A stretch of DNA of 64,000 nucleotides from Oscillospiraceae bacterium (GCA_015067895.1 SVLP01000007.1:1-64000), one strand, 5' to 3'; counted from the stretch's first letter, positions 53,842 through 63,406 are shown. Translations and numbers: made by a program. The notes: generated by a model from the letters alone, not told the origin.

Positions 53842-53866
53842 TTGTGCACAAATTTTTATCGATAAA
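53842..53866 (+). promoter_or_regulatory. Palindromes upstream of the hydrogenase promoter
   Basis: TTGTGCACAA (53842-53851) is a 10-base palindrome with Rex-like TTGTG and CACAA half-sites but without the usual central spacer. TTTATCGATAAA (53855-53866) is a perfect 12-base palindrome ending just before the -35. Confidence 0.5.
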
Positions 53867-53869
53867 GGG

Positions 53870-53898
53870 TAGACAAATCGTTTATATCGATATATAAT
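53870..53898 (+). promoter_or_regulatory. Promoter of the hydrogenase operon, overlapped by a TATCGATA palindrome
   Basis: TAGACA (53870-53875), 17 bases, TATAAT (53893-53898). TATATCGATATA (53883-53894) lies within the spacer and repeats the TATCGATA core of the palindrome at 53855, centre-to-centre 28 bases. Confidence 0.82.
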
Positions 53899-53955
53899 AC
53901 ACCTATGAATCCGTTAGGACTCTATCTGCCATACGCAAGGAGGTAAACTGACACT

Positions 53956-54432
53956 ATGCTGGACGAAACCTACTACCGCAAAACGGATGAGATCATCTCC
54001 CGGTACGTCCGGGACGCAAGATCCCTGATCCCCATCATGCAGGATATCCAGGCGGAATACCGCTACCTGCCCGCAGAGCTCTTGAGCTATGTGGCCAAGG
54101 AGATCGGAATCACCGAGGCCAAGGCCTACTCCGTCGCCACCTTCTATGAGAACTTCTCCTTCGAGGCGAAGGGCAAGTACGTCATCAAGGTCTGTGACGG
54201 CACCGCCTGCCATGTCCGCCACTCCACCCCCGTGCTGGAAGCACTGTGGAAGGAGCTGGGCCTGAGCAAGAAGAAGCACACCACCGACGATATGCTGTTC
54301 ACCGTTGAGACCGTGTCCTGCCTGGGTGCCTGCGGTCTGGCCCCCACCATGATGGTCAATGAGCAGGTCTATCCCTCCATGACCCCGGAAAAGGCACTGG
54401 CTGTGATCGCGGAACTGAGAGGTAAAGGCTGA
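53956..54432 (+). CDS. hndA: NuoE/HndA-like [2Fe-2S] subunit of electron-bifurcating hydrogenase
   Basis: A 158-aa thioredoxin-fold subunit carrying one [2Fe-2S] cluster. The ligands are in VCDGTACHV and VSCLGACGLAP. It corresponds to NuoE of complex I and HydC/HndA of NAD-dependent bifurcating [FeFe]-hydrogenases. AAGGAGG precedes the ATG. The stop codon overlaps the ATG of the next gene by one base (TGATG), indicating coupled translation. Confidence 0.93.
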   Translation: MLDETYYRKTDEIISRYVRDARSLIPIMQDIQAEYRYLPAELLSYVAKEIGITEAKAYSVATFYENFSFEAKGKYVIKVCDGTACHVRHSTPVLEALWKELGLSKKKHTTDDMLFTVETVSCLGACGLAPTMMVNEQVYPSMTPEKALAVIAELRGKG

Positions 54433-56321
54433 TGATTAAATCTGTTGATGAACTGAATGTGGCTCGGCAGACTGCAACTGCCGACCTGAACCGGTATGCC
54501 TGCCGTGTGCTGGTCTGCTCCGGCACCGGCTGTATCGCCACCGGTTCCAATAAGATCCATGAGATCTTCGAAGATCTGGTCAAGGAGACCCCCGGCATCG
54601 AGCTGGTGTTCTCCCCCTGCGGCGGCCATGACGACGAGAAGGTCGTGGGCGTCAAGAAGACCGGCTGTCAGGGCTTCTGTGAGCTGGGCCCCCTGGTTCG
54701 CATCCAGAAGAACGGCCGCACCATCCAGTATGTGAAGGTTCAGCCCGAGGACTGCCAGGAGATCCTGGAGCAGAGCATCCTGGGCGACGAGGTCATCGAG
54801 CGGCTGCTGTACCACAAGGGCGAGACTGCCTATGTCCAGCCCGACGAGATCCCCTTCATCGCCAAGCAGACCCGCATCGTTCTGGAGAACTGCGGCAAGT
54901 TCGATGCCGAGTCCCTGGACGAGTACATCGCTGCCGGTGGCTTTGAGGCCCTGCGCAAGGCCATGTTCGAGCTGGGCCGCGACGGCGTCATCGCCGAGGT
55001 GGACGCCTCCGGTCTGCGCGGCCGCGGCGGCGGCGGCTTCCCCGCCGGTAAGAAGTGGAAGCAGGTCGCCCGCCAGAAGGAGTTGGAGCGCTATGTCGTC
55101 TGTAACGGCGACGAGGGCGACCCCGGTGCCTTCATGGACGGCTCCGTCATGGAAGGCGATCCCTTCAAGCTCATCGAGGGCATGATGATCGCCGGTTACG
55201 CCTGCCGTGCCGAGAACGGCTACATCTACGTCCGTGCCGAGTATCCCATGTCCGTCGCCCGTCTGCGCAATGCCATCGCCCAGATGGAGGAGCGCGGCCT
55301 GCTGGGTGACAACATCCTGGGCACCGACTTCAATTTCCACCTGCACATCAACCGCGGTGCCGGTGCTTTCGTCTGCGGCGAGGGCTCTGCGCTGACCGCT
55401 TCCATCGAGGGCAACCGCGGTATGCCCCGTACCAAGCCCCCCAGAACCGTTGAGAAGGGCCTGTGGGAGAAGCCCACTGTCCTGAACAACGTCGAGACCT
55501 ACGCCAACGTGCCCAAGATCATCCTTGAGGGCGCGGATTGGTTCAAGTCCATCGGCACCCCCGGCTCCCCCGGCTGCAAGACCTTCTCCCTGACCGGCGC
55601 CATCGAGAACACCGGCCTGATCGAAGTTCCCATGGGCTCCACCCTCCGCCAGATCATCTTCGACATCGGCGGCGGTCTGAAGGACGGCAAGGAGTTCAAG
55701 GCCGTTCAGATCGGCGGCCCCTCCGGCGGCTGTCTGACGGAGCAGCACCTGGACGAGCCTCTGGACTTCGACTCCGTGAAGAAGTTCAATGCCATCGTCG
55801 GCTCCGGCGGCATGGTCGTCATGGGCCAGGACACCTGTATGGTCGAGGTCGCCCGCTTCTTCATGTCCTTCACCCAGCGGGAGTCCTGCGGTAAGTGCAC
55901 CCCCTGCCGTGAGGGCACCAAGCGGATGCTGGAGATCCTGGAGCGCATCGTCAACGGCCAGGGCAAGCTGGAAGATCTGGACACCCTGGAGGAGCTGGCG
56001 ACTATGGTCAAGACCATGGCTCTGTGCGGCCTGGGCAAGTCCGCTCCCCTGCCCGTCATCTCCACCCTGAAGACCTTCCGGGACGAGTACATCGAGCACA
56101 TCGTCGACAAGAAGTGCCGGGCCAAGACCTGCACCGCCCTGCGCAAGTACGTCATCGACGCCAACAAGTGTATCGGCTGCTCCAAGTGCGCCAAGAACTG
56201 TCCCGTGAACGCCATTTCCGGCAAGATCAAGCAGCCCTTTACCATCGATCCCGACGTGTGCATCAAGTGTAACGCCTGCCGTGAGAACTGCGCCTTCGGT
56301 GCCATCTACGTCGAAGCATAA
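54432..56321 (+). CDS. hndC: NuoF-like NADH/FMN subunit of electron-bifurcating hydrogenase
   Basis: A 629-aa subunit that binds NADH and FMN. The N-terminal thioredoxin-like [2Fe-2S] domain has VCSGTGCIATGS and GCQGFCELGP. The central domain has GLRGRGGGGFPAGKKW (NADH) and NGDEGDPGAFMD (FMN), then the 4Fe-4S motif ESCGKCTPCREGT. The C terminus adds two ferredoxin 4Fe-4S motifs (CIGCSKCAKNCPV and CIKCNACRENC). In the trimeric complex this is the likely bifurcation site between NADH and ferredoxin. Confidence 0.95.
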   Translation: MIKSVDELNVARQTATADLNRYACRVLVCSGTGCIATGSNKIHEIFEDLVKETPGIELVFSPCGGHDDEKVVGVKKTGCQGFCELGPLVRIQKNGRTIQYVKVQPEDCQEILEQSILGDEVIERLLYHKGETAYVQPDEIPFIAKQTRIVLENCGKFDAESLDEYIAAGGFEALRKAMFELGRDGVIAEVDASGLRGRGGGGFPAGKKWKQVARQKELERYVVCNGDEGDPGAFMDGSVMEGDPFKLIEGMMIAGYACRAENGYIYVRAEYPMSVARLRNAIAQMEERGLLGDNILGTDFNFHLHINRGAGAFVCGEGSALTASIEGNRGMPRTKPPRTVEKGLWEKPTVLNNVETYANVPKIILEGADWFKSIGTPGSPGCKTFSLTGAIENTGLIEVPMGSTLRQIIFDIGGGLKDGKEFKAVQIGGPSGGCLTEQHLDEPLDFDSVKKFNAIVGSGGMVVMGQDTCMVEVARFFMSFTQRESCGKCTPCREGTKRMLEILERIVNGQGKLEDLDTLEELATMVKTMALCGLGKSAPLPVISTLKTFRDEYIEHIVDKKCRAKTCTALRKYVIDANKCIGCSKCAKNCPVNAISGKIKQPFTIDPDVCIKCNACRENCAFGAIYVEA

Positions 56322-56333
56322 GGAGGGGACAAC

Positions 56334-58022
56334 ATGGGTACTATTACCATCAACGGCAAAAAGGTCGAATTTACCAATGAGAAAAATCTGCTGACCATCA
56401 TCCGCAAGGCGGGTATCGAGGTTCCCACCCTGTGCTATCAGCCCGAGCTGTCCATCTTCGGTGCCTGCCGTCTGTGCACCGTCGAGGACGATCGCGGCCG
56501 CTGCTTCGCCTCCTGCTCCGAGGAGCCCCGGGACGGCATGGTCATCTACACCCACACCGAGCGCCTGCGCAAGCACCGCAAGCTCATCATCGAGCTGCTG
56601 CTGGCTGCCCACTGCCGCGACTGCACCACCTGCGACAAGCACGGCAAGTGCACCCTGCAGAAGCTGGCCTACCAGCACGGCATCAACAATGTCCGTTTTG
56701 ACAATCACCGCGAGACGATGCCGGTGGACTTCTCCTCCCCCTCCATCGTCCGTGATCCCAACAAGTGCATCCTCTGCGGCAACTGTGTCCGCGTCTGCTC
56801 TGAGATCCAGGGCATCGGCGTCCTGGGCTTCACCCACCGCGGCACCGAGGCCAACGTCTCCCCCGCCTTCAACCGGGAGCTGGCCGCCACCAACTGTGTT
56901 TCCTGCGGCCAGTGCCGTGTGGTCTGCCCCACCGGCGCCCTGACCATCCACCACAACATGACCGAGGTCTGGAACGCCCTGGGCGACAAGAACACCCGTG
57001 TGGTGGCCCAGATCGCTCCCGCCGTCCGCGTGGCCGTCAGTGAGGCCTTCGGCCTGCCCAAGGGCGAGAATTCCATGGGCAAGATCGTCGCCGCCCTGCA
57101 CCGCATGGGCTTCGACGAGGTCTATGACACCACCTACACCGCTGACCTGACCATCATGGAGGAGTCTGCGGAGTTCCTGGATCGCGTGGCCAACGGCGGC
57201 AAGCTGCCTCTGCTGACCTCCTGCTGCCCCGCCTGGGTCAAGTTCGTGGAGAACGAGTTCCCCGAGTTCAAGGCCAACATCTCCACCTGCCGCAGCCCCC
57301 AGCAGATGTTCTCCGCCATCCTGAAGGAGTACTACCGGGACGAGAACAACGCCAAGGGCAAGAAGACCAAGGTCGTCTCCATCATGCCCTGCACCGCCAA
57401 GAAGATGGAGGCCGAGCGTCCCGACGCCTACACCTTCGGCGAGAAGGACACCGACGTCGTCCTGACCACCCATGAGCTGATCCGCATGATCGAGGCACAC
57501 GGCGTCAGCTTCGAGAACATGCCCTCCGAGACCTGCGACATGCCCTTCGGCATCGGCTCCGGCGGCGGCGTCATCTTCGGCGCCAGCGGCGGCGTCACCG
57601 AGGCTGTCCTGCGCCGTCTGGTGGAGGGTCACGATGTTGCCACCCTGGAATCCATCGCCCAGTGCGGTGTCCGCGGCGACGGCATCAAGGAGTTCATCGT
57701 CCCCTATAACGGCATCGACGTGAGCATCTGCGTGGCCTCCGGCCTGGCCAATGCCCGCAAGGTTCTCGAATCCGTCAAGTCCGGCGAGAAGAACTACCAC
57801 TTCATCGAGATCATGGCCTGCCCCGGCGGCTGTGTCATGGGCGGCGGTCAGCCCACCGACGGCACCAAGGTTCAGCGTGCCCAGACCCGTACCACCGGCC
57901 TGTACGCCGCTGACGGCGATATGGCCATCAAGAAGTCCAACGAGAACCCCCTGATGGACGTGTTCTACAACAGCCCCATGGCCGCCAAGGCCCACGAGCT
58001 GCTGCACAATCACCACGAATAA
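56334..58022 (+). CDS. hydA: [FeFe]-hydrogenase catalytic subunit (HydA/HndD type)
   Basis: A 562-aa hydrogenase that makes or oxidises H2. The N-terminal [2Fe-2S] domain has GACRLC. It is followed by a His-Cys 4Fe-4S motif (HCRDCTTCDKHGKC) and two 4Fe-4S motifs (CILCGNCVRVC, CVSCGQCRVVC). The H-cluster motifs are intact: TSCCPAW, MPCTAKKME and MACPGGCVMGGGQP. It starts 12 bases after the NuoF-like gene, with AAGGAGG. Composition and neighbours fit a group A3 NAD(P)-linked, ferredoxin-dependent bifurcating enzyme. The Rex gene in this window is a natural candidate regulator. Confidence 0.97.
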   Translation: MGTITINGKKVEFTNEKNLLTIIRKAGIEVPTLCYQPELSIFGACRLCTVEDDRGRCFASCSEEPRDGMVIYTHTERLRKHRKLIIELLLAAHCRDCTTCDKHGKCTLQKLAYQHGINNVRFDNHRETMPVDFSSPSIVRDPNKCILCGNCVRVCSEIQGIGVLGFTHRGTEANVSPAFNRELAATNCVSCGQCRVVCPTGALTIHHNMTEVWNALGDKNTRVVAQIAPAVRVAVSEAFGLPKGENSMGKIVAALHRMGFDEVYDTTYTADLTIMEESAEFLDRVANGGKLPLLTSCCPAWVKFVENEFPEFKANISTCRSPQQMFSAILKEYYRDENNAKGKKTKVVSIMPCTAKKMEAERPDAYTFGEKDTDVVLTTHELIRMIEAHGVSFENMPSETCDMPFGIGSGGGVIFGASGGVTEAVLRRLVEGHDVATLESIAQCGVRGDGIKEFIVPYNGIDVSICVASGLANARKVLESVKSGEKNYHFIEIMACPGGCVMGGGQPTDGTKVQRAQTRTTGLYAADGDMAIKKSNENPLMDVFYNSPMAAKAHELLHNHHE

Positions 58023-58035
58023 TCGCTAACCCTCT

Positions 58036-58062
58036 GGGGCTGTTGCAAACTGCAACAGCCCC
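58036..58062 (+). terminator. Terminator hairpin, left copy flanking repeat element 2
   Basis: GGGGCTGTTGCA / TGCAACAGCCCC with loop AAC, 13 bases past the hydrogenase operon, followed by T and then the repeat element. Confidence 0.75.
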
Positions 58063-58063
58063 T

Positions 58064-58242
58064 CAGACTGTAGAAAAACCTCAAAATTAGGATGTCATCG
58101 CGAACCAGTCCTCAGACTGGTGTGGCGATCCCCTAAAAAGAGCAAATAACGCCGGATTATCAACTGAAAATATTCGAAAATCTGGGAGATTGCCACGCCA
58201 GTGTGCTCACTGGCTCGCAATGACACCTTTTTCGACACGCTG
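58064..58242 (-). repeat. 179-bp palindromic repeat element, copy 2 (inverted)
   Basis: Reverse complement of the element at 38856-39034; I find a single substitution in 179 bases (the loop of one end-hairpin has GCTCAC where copy 1 gives GCGCAC). Such near-identity between loci 19 kb apart means recent movement or conversion. Confidence 0.92.
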
Positions 58243-58243
58243 T

Positions 58244-58270
58244 GGGGCTGTTGCAGTTTGCAACAGCCCC
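58244..58270 (+). terminator. Terminator hairpin, right copy flanking repeat element 2
   Basis: GGGGCTGTTGCA / TGCAACAGCCCC with loop GTT, followed by TTTT. It is the exact reverse complement of the left hairpin at 58036-58062. Confidence 0.78.
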
Positions 58271-58328
58271 TTTTCTCTGTCTGTCATTTTGCTCGGAGCG
58301 GGAATGGGAAATTTATGGAAAGTGACAG

Positions 58329-58357
58329 TTGTCTGCGCAACCGTTTATCCTTATAAT
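58329..58357 (+). promoter_or_regulatory. Promoter of the GH13 amylase gene
   Basis: TTGTCT (58329-58334), 17 bases, TATAAT (58352-58357). A small hairpin TTGCC-TTCA-GGCAA (58370-58383) lies between it and the RBS. Confidence 0.75.
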
Positions 58358-58401
58358 AGAGGGGAGCAATTGCCTTCAGGCAACAGAAAGGAAGGATATT
58401 G

Positions 58402-61400
58402 ATGAAACTTACCAACCATCGCATCAGACAAGCCCTTTGTCTCCTGCTGGCATTGGTCATGGTGCTGGGCATGTTCCCCAGCGTCCGGGCCGCCGAGGGG
58501 ACGACGCTCTATCTGGTGCCCAACAGCAACTGGAAGAATGACAACGCCCGCTTCGCCATCTACTACTGGAATGCCTCCGGTACCAGCAACTGGGTCAGCA
58601 TGGCTGACTCCGACAGCGACGGCGTCTATGAGGGAACCGTTCCCGCAGGCTATGACAACATCATCTTCTGCCGGATGAACCCCAATGCCGCCGCCAACAA
58701 CTGGAACAACAAGTGGAACCAGACCGCCGACCTGAAGGTACCCACCGACGGCACCAACTGCTACACCGTCAAGGCCGGTACCTGGGACAACGGCGGCGGC
58801 ACCTGGAGCACCTACACCAGCGCAGGTGAGGAGCCCGAGCCCTCCGAGCCCGTGGTCACCGAGCCCATCGAGACCCAGCCCGCTCCCGCCGGTACCTACT
58901 ATGTGGCCGGTGTGGCCGCCCTCTGCAGCAGCGAGTGGAGTGCCGCCGACCCCGCCAACCGTCTGGAATGGAACGGCACCACGGGCCTCTTTGAGAAGGT
59001 CTACACGGGTGTGGCCGCCGGTACCTACCAGTTCAAAATCACCGACGGCACCTGGAACAACGCCTGGGGCGACAATGGCCAGAACTACACCTTCCTGGTC
59101 TCCTCCGCCTGCGATGTGACCATCACCTTCGATGCCGGCTCCAAGGCCGTCAATGCAAGCGGCGACGGCGTGGGCGAGGTCACCGGCCTGGAGATCAAGT
59201 CCATCACCGCCGTGGGCGCGGGCAAGGGCAGCTTCCTCAACGGCAAGAGCTGGGACGTTGCCGCCGCCGTCAACCACATGACCGCCAACGGCAAGGTCTA
59301 CACCATCACCTATGCCGATGTGGCCGCCGGTACCTACGAGGTCAAGTTCGCCGCCAACGACAGCTGGAACGACAACTGGGGCAGCAACGGCAGCTCCTAC
59401 ACCAGCGGCAGTGCCGAGGCCGTCTACAATGGCCAGAACATCAAGTTCACCGTCAAGGAAGTCTCCGATGTGACCCTGACGCTGGATCTGACGAATTTCA
59501 AGTACGACACCAAGAACGGTGCCAAGTATTCCATCGGCATGGTTCCCGCCGAGGAAGAACCCACCGAGCCCACCCAGCCCACGGAGCCCGAGATCCCCGA
59601 GGGCACCGAGGTTACCCTGCACTTCATGAAGCCCGATGCCTGGGCCACCGTCAATGCCTATCTGTGGACTACCGGCGGTGCGATCCCCGGCTACAGCGAT
59701 TACAACACCTGGCCCGGCAAGGCCATCTCCGATATGGATGCCGACGGCTGGTATGACCTGACCGTGGTCACCGAGGAGGCCTTCTACTTCATCTTCAACG
59801 ACGGCTCCAGCCAGACTGGTGATCTGACCACCGGCGAGATCACCGGCGACACCGAGCTGTGGATCGTGGGCAACGACGTGTTTACCGAGCAGCCCCTGAA
59901 CACCGTGCTGATCCACTTCCAGAAGCCCACCGACTGGGGTAACACCATCAACGCCTACGCCTGGGATGCAAACGGCACCCAGCTGCTGGGGGCTTGGCCC
60001 GGCACCGCCGTCAACGCCAACACCGACAACTCTGGCTGGTATGACCTGACCGTCGAGACTGCGGAAGCCTTCAGCTTCATCTTCAACGACGGCTCCAACC
60101 AGACCGGTGACCTGACCACCGGCAAGCTGAAGTTCAAGAACGAGCTGTGGGTCTACGCCGACCAGACCGTCACCGCTGAGATGCCCGCCGATTGGAGCAA
60201 CACCAATCTGCCCATCTTCGTCCCCGGCTCCTTCCCCGGCCCCAGCTGGGATCCCGGCTCCAACCAGATGACCTATGACTCTGAGCTGGGTCTGTTCGTC
60301 TACACCTTCAAGAATGTCCCCGCCGCCAATTATGAATACAAGATCGCCATCAATGGCTCCTGGGACGAGAACTACGGCGTTGGCGGCGTCCGGGACGGTG
60401 CCAACTACTCCGTCACCGTGCCCCAGCAGATGGATGTCACCATCTACTACAACCACACCACCCACAATTCCGTCACCTCCCTGACCTATGTCTTTGCCGA
60501 CATCACCCTGTCCGGCACCGGCATCGAGTCCGTCAAGCTCTCCGACACCGGCCTGACCGGCATCTACTCCGGCTCCGTCTACATGGCCGCCGGTACCTAC
60601 ACCGATGTGAAGCTGACCATGGATGGTCAGGAGTACGCCTTTGCCGAGATCGTGGTGGAGTCCGGTAAGAACGTCACCTTCTTCATGGATCCCGTGACGG
60701 AGCTGTACTACTGCGACGCCTCCGACACCCCCATCGACACCGCCGCCGTTTTCTTCGACTCCCAGGATGAGACCTACAAGGCTCCCTTCGGTGCCGTGGC
60801 CGCCGGTGAGGAAGTCCGCTTCTCCATCGCCGCAGGCGAGGATGTGACCTCCGCCGTGCTGGTGGTCAAGGGCGTTTCTTCCGTGCCCATGGTCAAGGGT
60901 GCGGACGGCCTGTGGACTTCCTCCACCTCCATCCCCGCCATGGGCGAGTATGACTACTACTTCGCTCTGTCCAACGGCTCCACCGTTGCCATCTACGGCG
61001 ACGACGACGGCTATTACGGCCCCGGCAAGGTCACCGACCTGAGCGGCGTCCAGCCCTACGACCTGGTGGTCTACGAAAATGGCTACGAGACCCCCGACTG
61101 GATGAAGGATGCCGTCATCTACCAGATCTTCCCCGACCGCTTCTTCAACGGCGACGAGTCCAACGACCGCGCCCGGGAGTGGGCCCGCGGCGAGGTGGAC
61201 TACGAGTTCATCACCGACTGGTACACCCTGCCCGAGAACCCCGAGCAGGAGGGTCTGCTGACTGAGGAGGAGTATCTGTCCTCCGGCGCCTGGTACGGCG
61301 ACGGCCAGTGGAGCAACGAGATCTACGGCGGCGACCTGCGGGGCATCATCGAGCGCATCGACTACCTGAAGGCTCTGGGTGTCAATGTCATCTACCTGAA

Positions 61401-63300
61401 CCCCGTCTTCTGGTCTATTTCCAACCACCGCTACGACGCCGTCAGCTACACCGAGATCGATCCCATCCTGGGCACCCTGGGCGATTTCGAGGAGCTGGTG
61501 GCCGTGGCCGAAGCCAACGACATGCACATCATCCTCGACGGCGTGTTCAACCACGTCTCCGATGATTCCGTCTACTTCGACCGCTACTACAAGTTCCTGG
61601 GCACCTCCGAGAAGATCGGTGCCTACCCCTACTGGGCCTATGTCTATGACGCCATGGCTGAGCAGGGTCTGACCCAGCTGGAGGCTGAGGCCGCCGCCGT
61701 GGCCTTCTTCGGCGAGAACTACGGCATCACCGACTACTCCTACACCGAGTGGTTCGCCGTCTCCTCCACCACAATGGCCGCCGTGGACAACATCGGCCTG
61801 CGGGCCGGTAAGGCTGTCTACTCCTACGAGGGCTGGTGGGGCTACGACTCCATGCCCGTCATCTACTCCACCAACGGCTCCGAGTACCAGACCGGCAACT
61901 GGGCCCAGGAGATCATCTCCGGTGAAAACTCCGTCAACGCCTACTGGATCAGCAAGGGCATGGACGGCTGGCGTCTGGACGTGGCCAACGAGGTCTCCGA
62001 CGAGACCTGGCAGAACTTCCGCGACAGCGTCAAGGCTCTGGACTCCGAGGCCGTCATCATCGGCGAGATCTGGGACGACGCCACCAAGTACCTGATGGGC
62101 GACATGTACGACTCCGTCATGAACTACATGTTCCGCAACGCCGTCACCTCCTACGCCATGGGCACCGGCTCCGAGCAGACCACCCGGGCCATGGAGAAGA
62201 TCCGCGAGCGCTACCCCGAGGAAGCCTTCTACGCCATGATGAACCTGGTGGGCTCCCACGACACCACCCGCATCCTGAGCTACCTGGACGGCATCGGCGA
62301 TGACCGGAACCAGAAGGACTTCGACTCCGCCTTCCCCACCTACGAGAAGACCTCCCAGCTTGCCAAGGATCGCCAGTATCTGGTCTCCTTCCTGCAGTTC
62401 ACCTACGCCGGTGCTCCCACCATCTACTACGGTGACGAGATCGGCATGGTCGGCTCCGACGATCCCGACGACCGCCGCGCCTTCGAGTGGGGCAAGGGCA
62501 ACGAGGAGCTGGTCACCTGGTACGCCCGGCTGGCTGCCATCCGCGAGGCCTACCCCGCCCTGCGCACCGGTGCCGTGGATGTGGTCGACACCCACGATTC
62601 CAACCTGATGGGCTACTACCGCAATGACATCCTGGTCATCGCCAACAACGCCGCCGCCCCCAAGGCTTACGCCGTTGAGGGCGACTACATCGACCTGGTC
62701 ACCGGCGAAGCCTACACCGGAACCGTGCCCGGTCTGCGGGGCGTCATCCTGGTTCCCGCCGACAAGGCTGTGGAGATCTCCGTCAACACCGCCGACCTGG
62801 CTCCCGCCTTCGATCCTGCCTACATCGTCGGTGCCGAGCAGCCCGAGCCTGAGATCATCGCAAGCGGCTGGAGCGGCTACACCACCTGGCGTCTTACCGA
62901 CGACGGCGTTCTGACCGTCTCCCCCACCGAGGAGCGCTTCGAGGGCAAGTGCAACATGGCCAACTACCATAAGGTGGGTGGCGTCCTGACCCTGCCCTGG
63001 GGTGAGTATGCTGACCTCATCACCACCGTCGTCATCGAGGAGGGCGTCAACGCCGTGGGCCAGATGGCCTTCTACGAGCTGCCCAACCTGACCACCGTTG
63101 TCCTGCCCGACTCCATTGAGGAAGTCCGCAACTACGCCTTCAAGAATGTCACCACCCTGCAGAGCATCAACCTGGAGGTCGCGGAGACCATCTGCGAGGG
63201 TGCCTTCTACGGCTGCACCGGCCTGAACGAGTTCGACCTGGCCGAGGATGTCACCATCGAGGATTGGGCCTTCTCCAAAGTTCCCGGCTATCAGCCGTAA
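58402..63300 (+). CDS. Secreted multi-domain GH13 alpha-amylase/neopullulanase-like enzyme
   Basis: A 1632-aa exported starch-degrading enzyme. Signal peptide about 1-31. Several starch-binding-type modules follow: an N-terminal CBM-like domain, X25-like domains with TYQFKITDGTWNNAWG and TYEVKFAANDSWNDNWG patterns, two tandem CBM26-like domains (FIFNDGSSQTGDLTTG, FIFNDGSNQTGDLTTG) and another X25-like domain. The GH13 barrel begins with DAVIYQIFPDRFFNGD (about 900). Catalytic residues are Asp1193 (GWRLDVANE), Glu1222 (IIGEIWDD) and Asp1287 (VGSHDTTR). The C-terminal about 145 residues form a BspA-like leucine-rich module nearly identical in plan to that of the PHP surface protein. I start it at the ATG at 58402; a TTG just before is not needed. 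AAGGA lies upstream. Confidence 0.93.
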   Translation: MKLTNHRIRQALCLLLALVMVLGMFPSVRAAEGTTLYLVPNSNWKNDNARFAIYYWNASGTSNWVSMADSDSDGVYEGTVPAGYDNIIFCRMNPNAAANNWNNKWNQTADLKVPTDGTNCYTVKAGTWDNGGGTWSTYTSAGEEPEPSEPVVTEPIETQPAPAGTYYVAGVAALCSSEWSAADPANRLEWNGTTGLFEKVYTGVAAGTYQFKITDGTWNNAWGDNGQNYTFLVSSACDVTITFDAGSKAVNASGDGVGEVTGLEIKSITAVGAGKGSFLNGKSWDVAAAVNHMTANGKVYTITYADVAAGTYEVKFAANDSWNDNWGSNGSSYTSGSAEAVYNGQNIKFTVKEVSDVTLTLDLTNFKYDTKNGAKYSIGMVPAEEEPTEPTQPTEPEIPEGTEVTLHFMKPDAWATVNAYLWTTGGAIPGYSDYNTWPGKAISDMDADGWYDLTVVTEEAFYFIFNDGSSQTGDLTTGEITGDTELWIVGNDVFTEQPLNTVLIHFQKPTDWGNTINAYAWDANGTQLLGAWPGTAVNANTDNSGWYDLTVETAEAFSFIFNDGSNQTGDLTTGKLKFKNELWVYADQTVTAEMPADWSNTNLPIFVPGSFPGPSWDPGSNQMTYDSELGLFVYTFKNVPAANYEYKIAINGSWDENYGVGGVRDGANYSVTVPQQMDVTIYYNHTTHNSVTSLTYVFADITLSGTGIESVKLSDTGLTGIYSGSVYMAAGTYTDVKLTMDGQEYAFAEIVVESGKNVTFFMDPVTELYYCDASDTPIDTAAVFFDSQDETYKAPFGAVAAGEEVRFSIAAGEDVTSAVLVVKGVSSVPMVKGADGLWTSSTSIPAMGEYDYYFALSNGSTVAIYGDDDGYYGPGKVTDLSGVQPYDLVVYENGYETPDWMKDAVIYQIFPDRFFNGDESNDRAREWARGEVDYEFITDWYTLPENPEQEGLLTEEEYLSSGAWYGDGQWSNEIYGGDLRGIIERIDYLKALGVNVIYLNPVFWSISNHRYDAVSYTEIDPILGTLGDFEELVAVAEANDMHIILDGVFNHVSDDSVYFDRYYKFLGTSEKIGAYPYWAYVYDAMAEQGLTQLEAEAAAVAFFGENYGITDYSYTEWFAVSSTTMAAVDNIGLRAGKAVYSYEGWWGYDSMPVIYSTNGSEYQTGNWAQEIISGENSVNAYWISKGMDGWRLDVANEVSDETWQNFRDSVKALDSEAVIIGEIWDDATKYLMGDMYDSVMNYMFRNAVTSYAMGTGSEQTTRAMEKIRERYPEEAFYAMMNLVGSHDTTRILSYLDGIGDDRNQKDFDSAFPTYEKTSQLAKDRQYLVSFLQFTYAGAPTIYYGDEIGMVGSDDPDDRRAFEWGKGNEELVTWYARLAAIREAYPALRTGAVDVVDTHDSNLMGYYRNDILVIANNAAAPKAYAVEGDYIDLVTGEAYTGTVPGLRGVILVPADKAVEISVNTADLAPAFDPAYIVGAEQPEPEIIASGWSGYTTWRLTDDGVLTVSPTEERFEGKCNMANYHKVGGVLTLPWGEYADLITTVVIEEGVNAVGQMAFYELPNLTTVVLPDSIEEVRNYAFKNVTTLQSINLEVAETICEGAFYGCTGLNEFDLAEDVTIEDWAFSKVPGYQP

Positions 63301-63342
63301 GTGCTGAATGCAGAGTGCTGAGTGCTGAATTGAATTACTAAA

Positions 63343-63380
63343 AAAACGGCCGATCCCGGTAACATGGGATCGGTCGTTTT
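63343..63380. terminator. Bidirectional terminator between GH13 gene and thioredoxin gene
   Basis: A 15-bp stem (AAAACGGCCGATCCC with GGGATCGGTCGTTTT, one G-T pair) and an 8-base loop. The A-run and T-run at the ends allow use on both strands. Confidence 0.9.
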
Positions 63381-63406
63381 CCGTTCACTCAGAACTCAGC
63401 ATTTTC

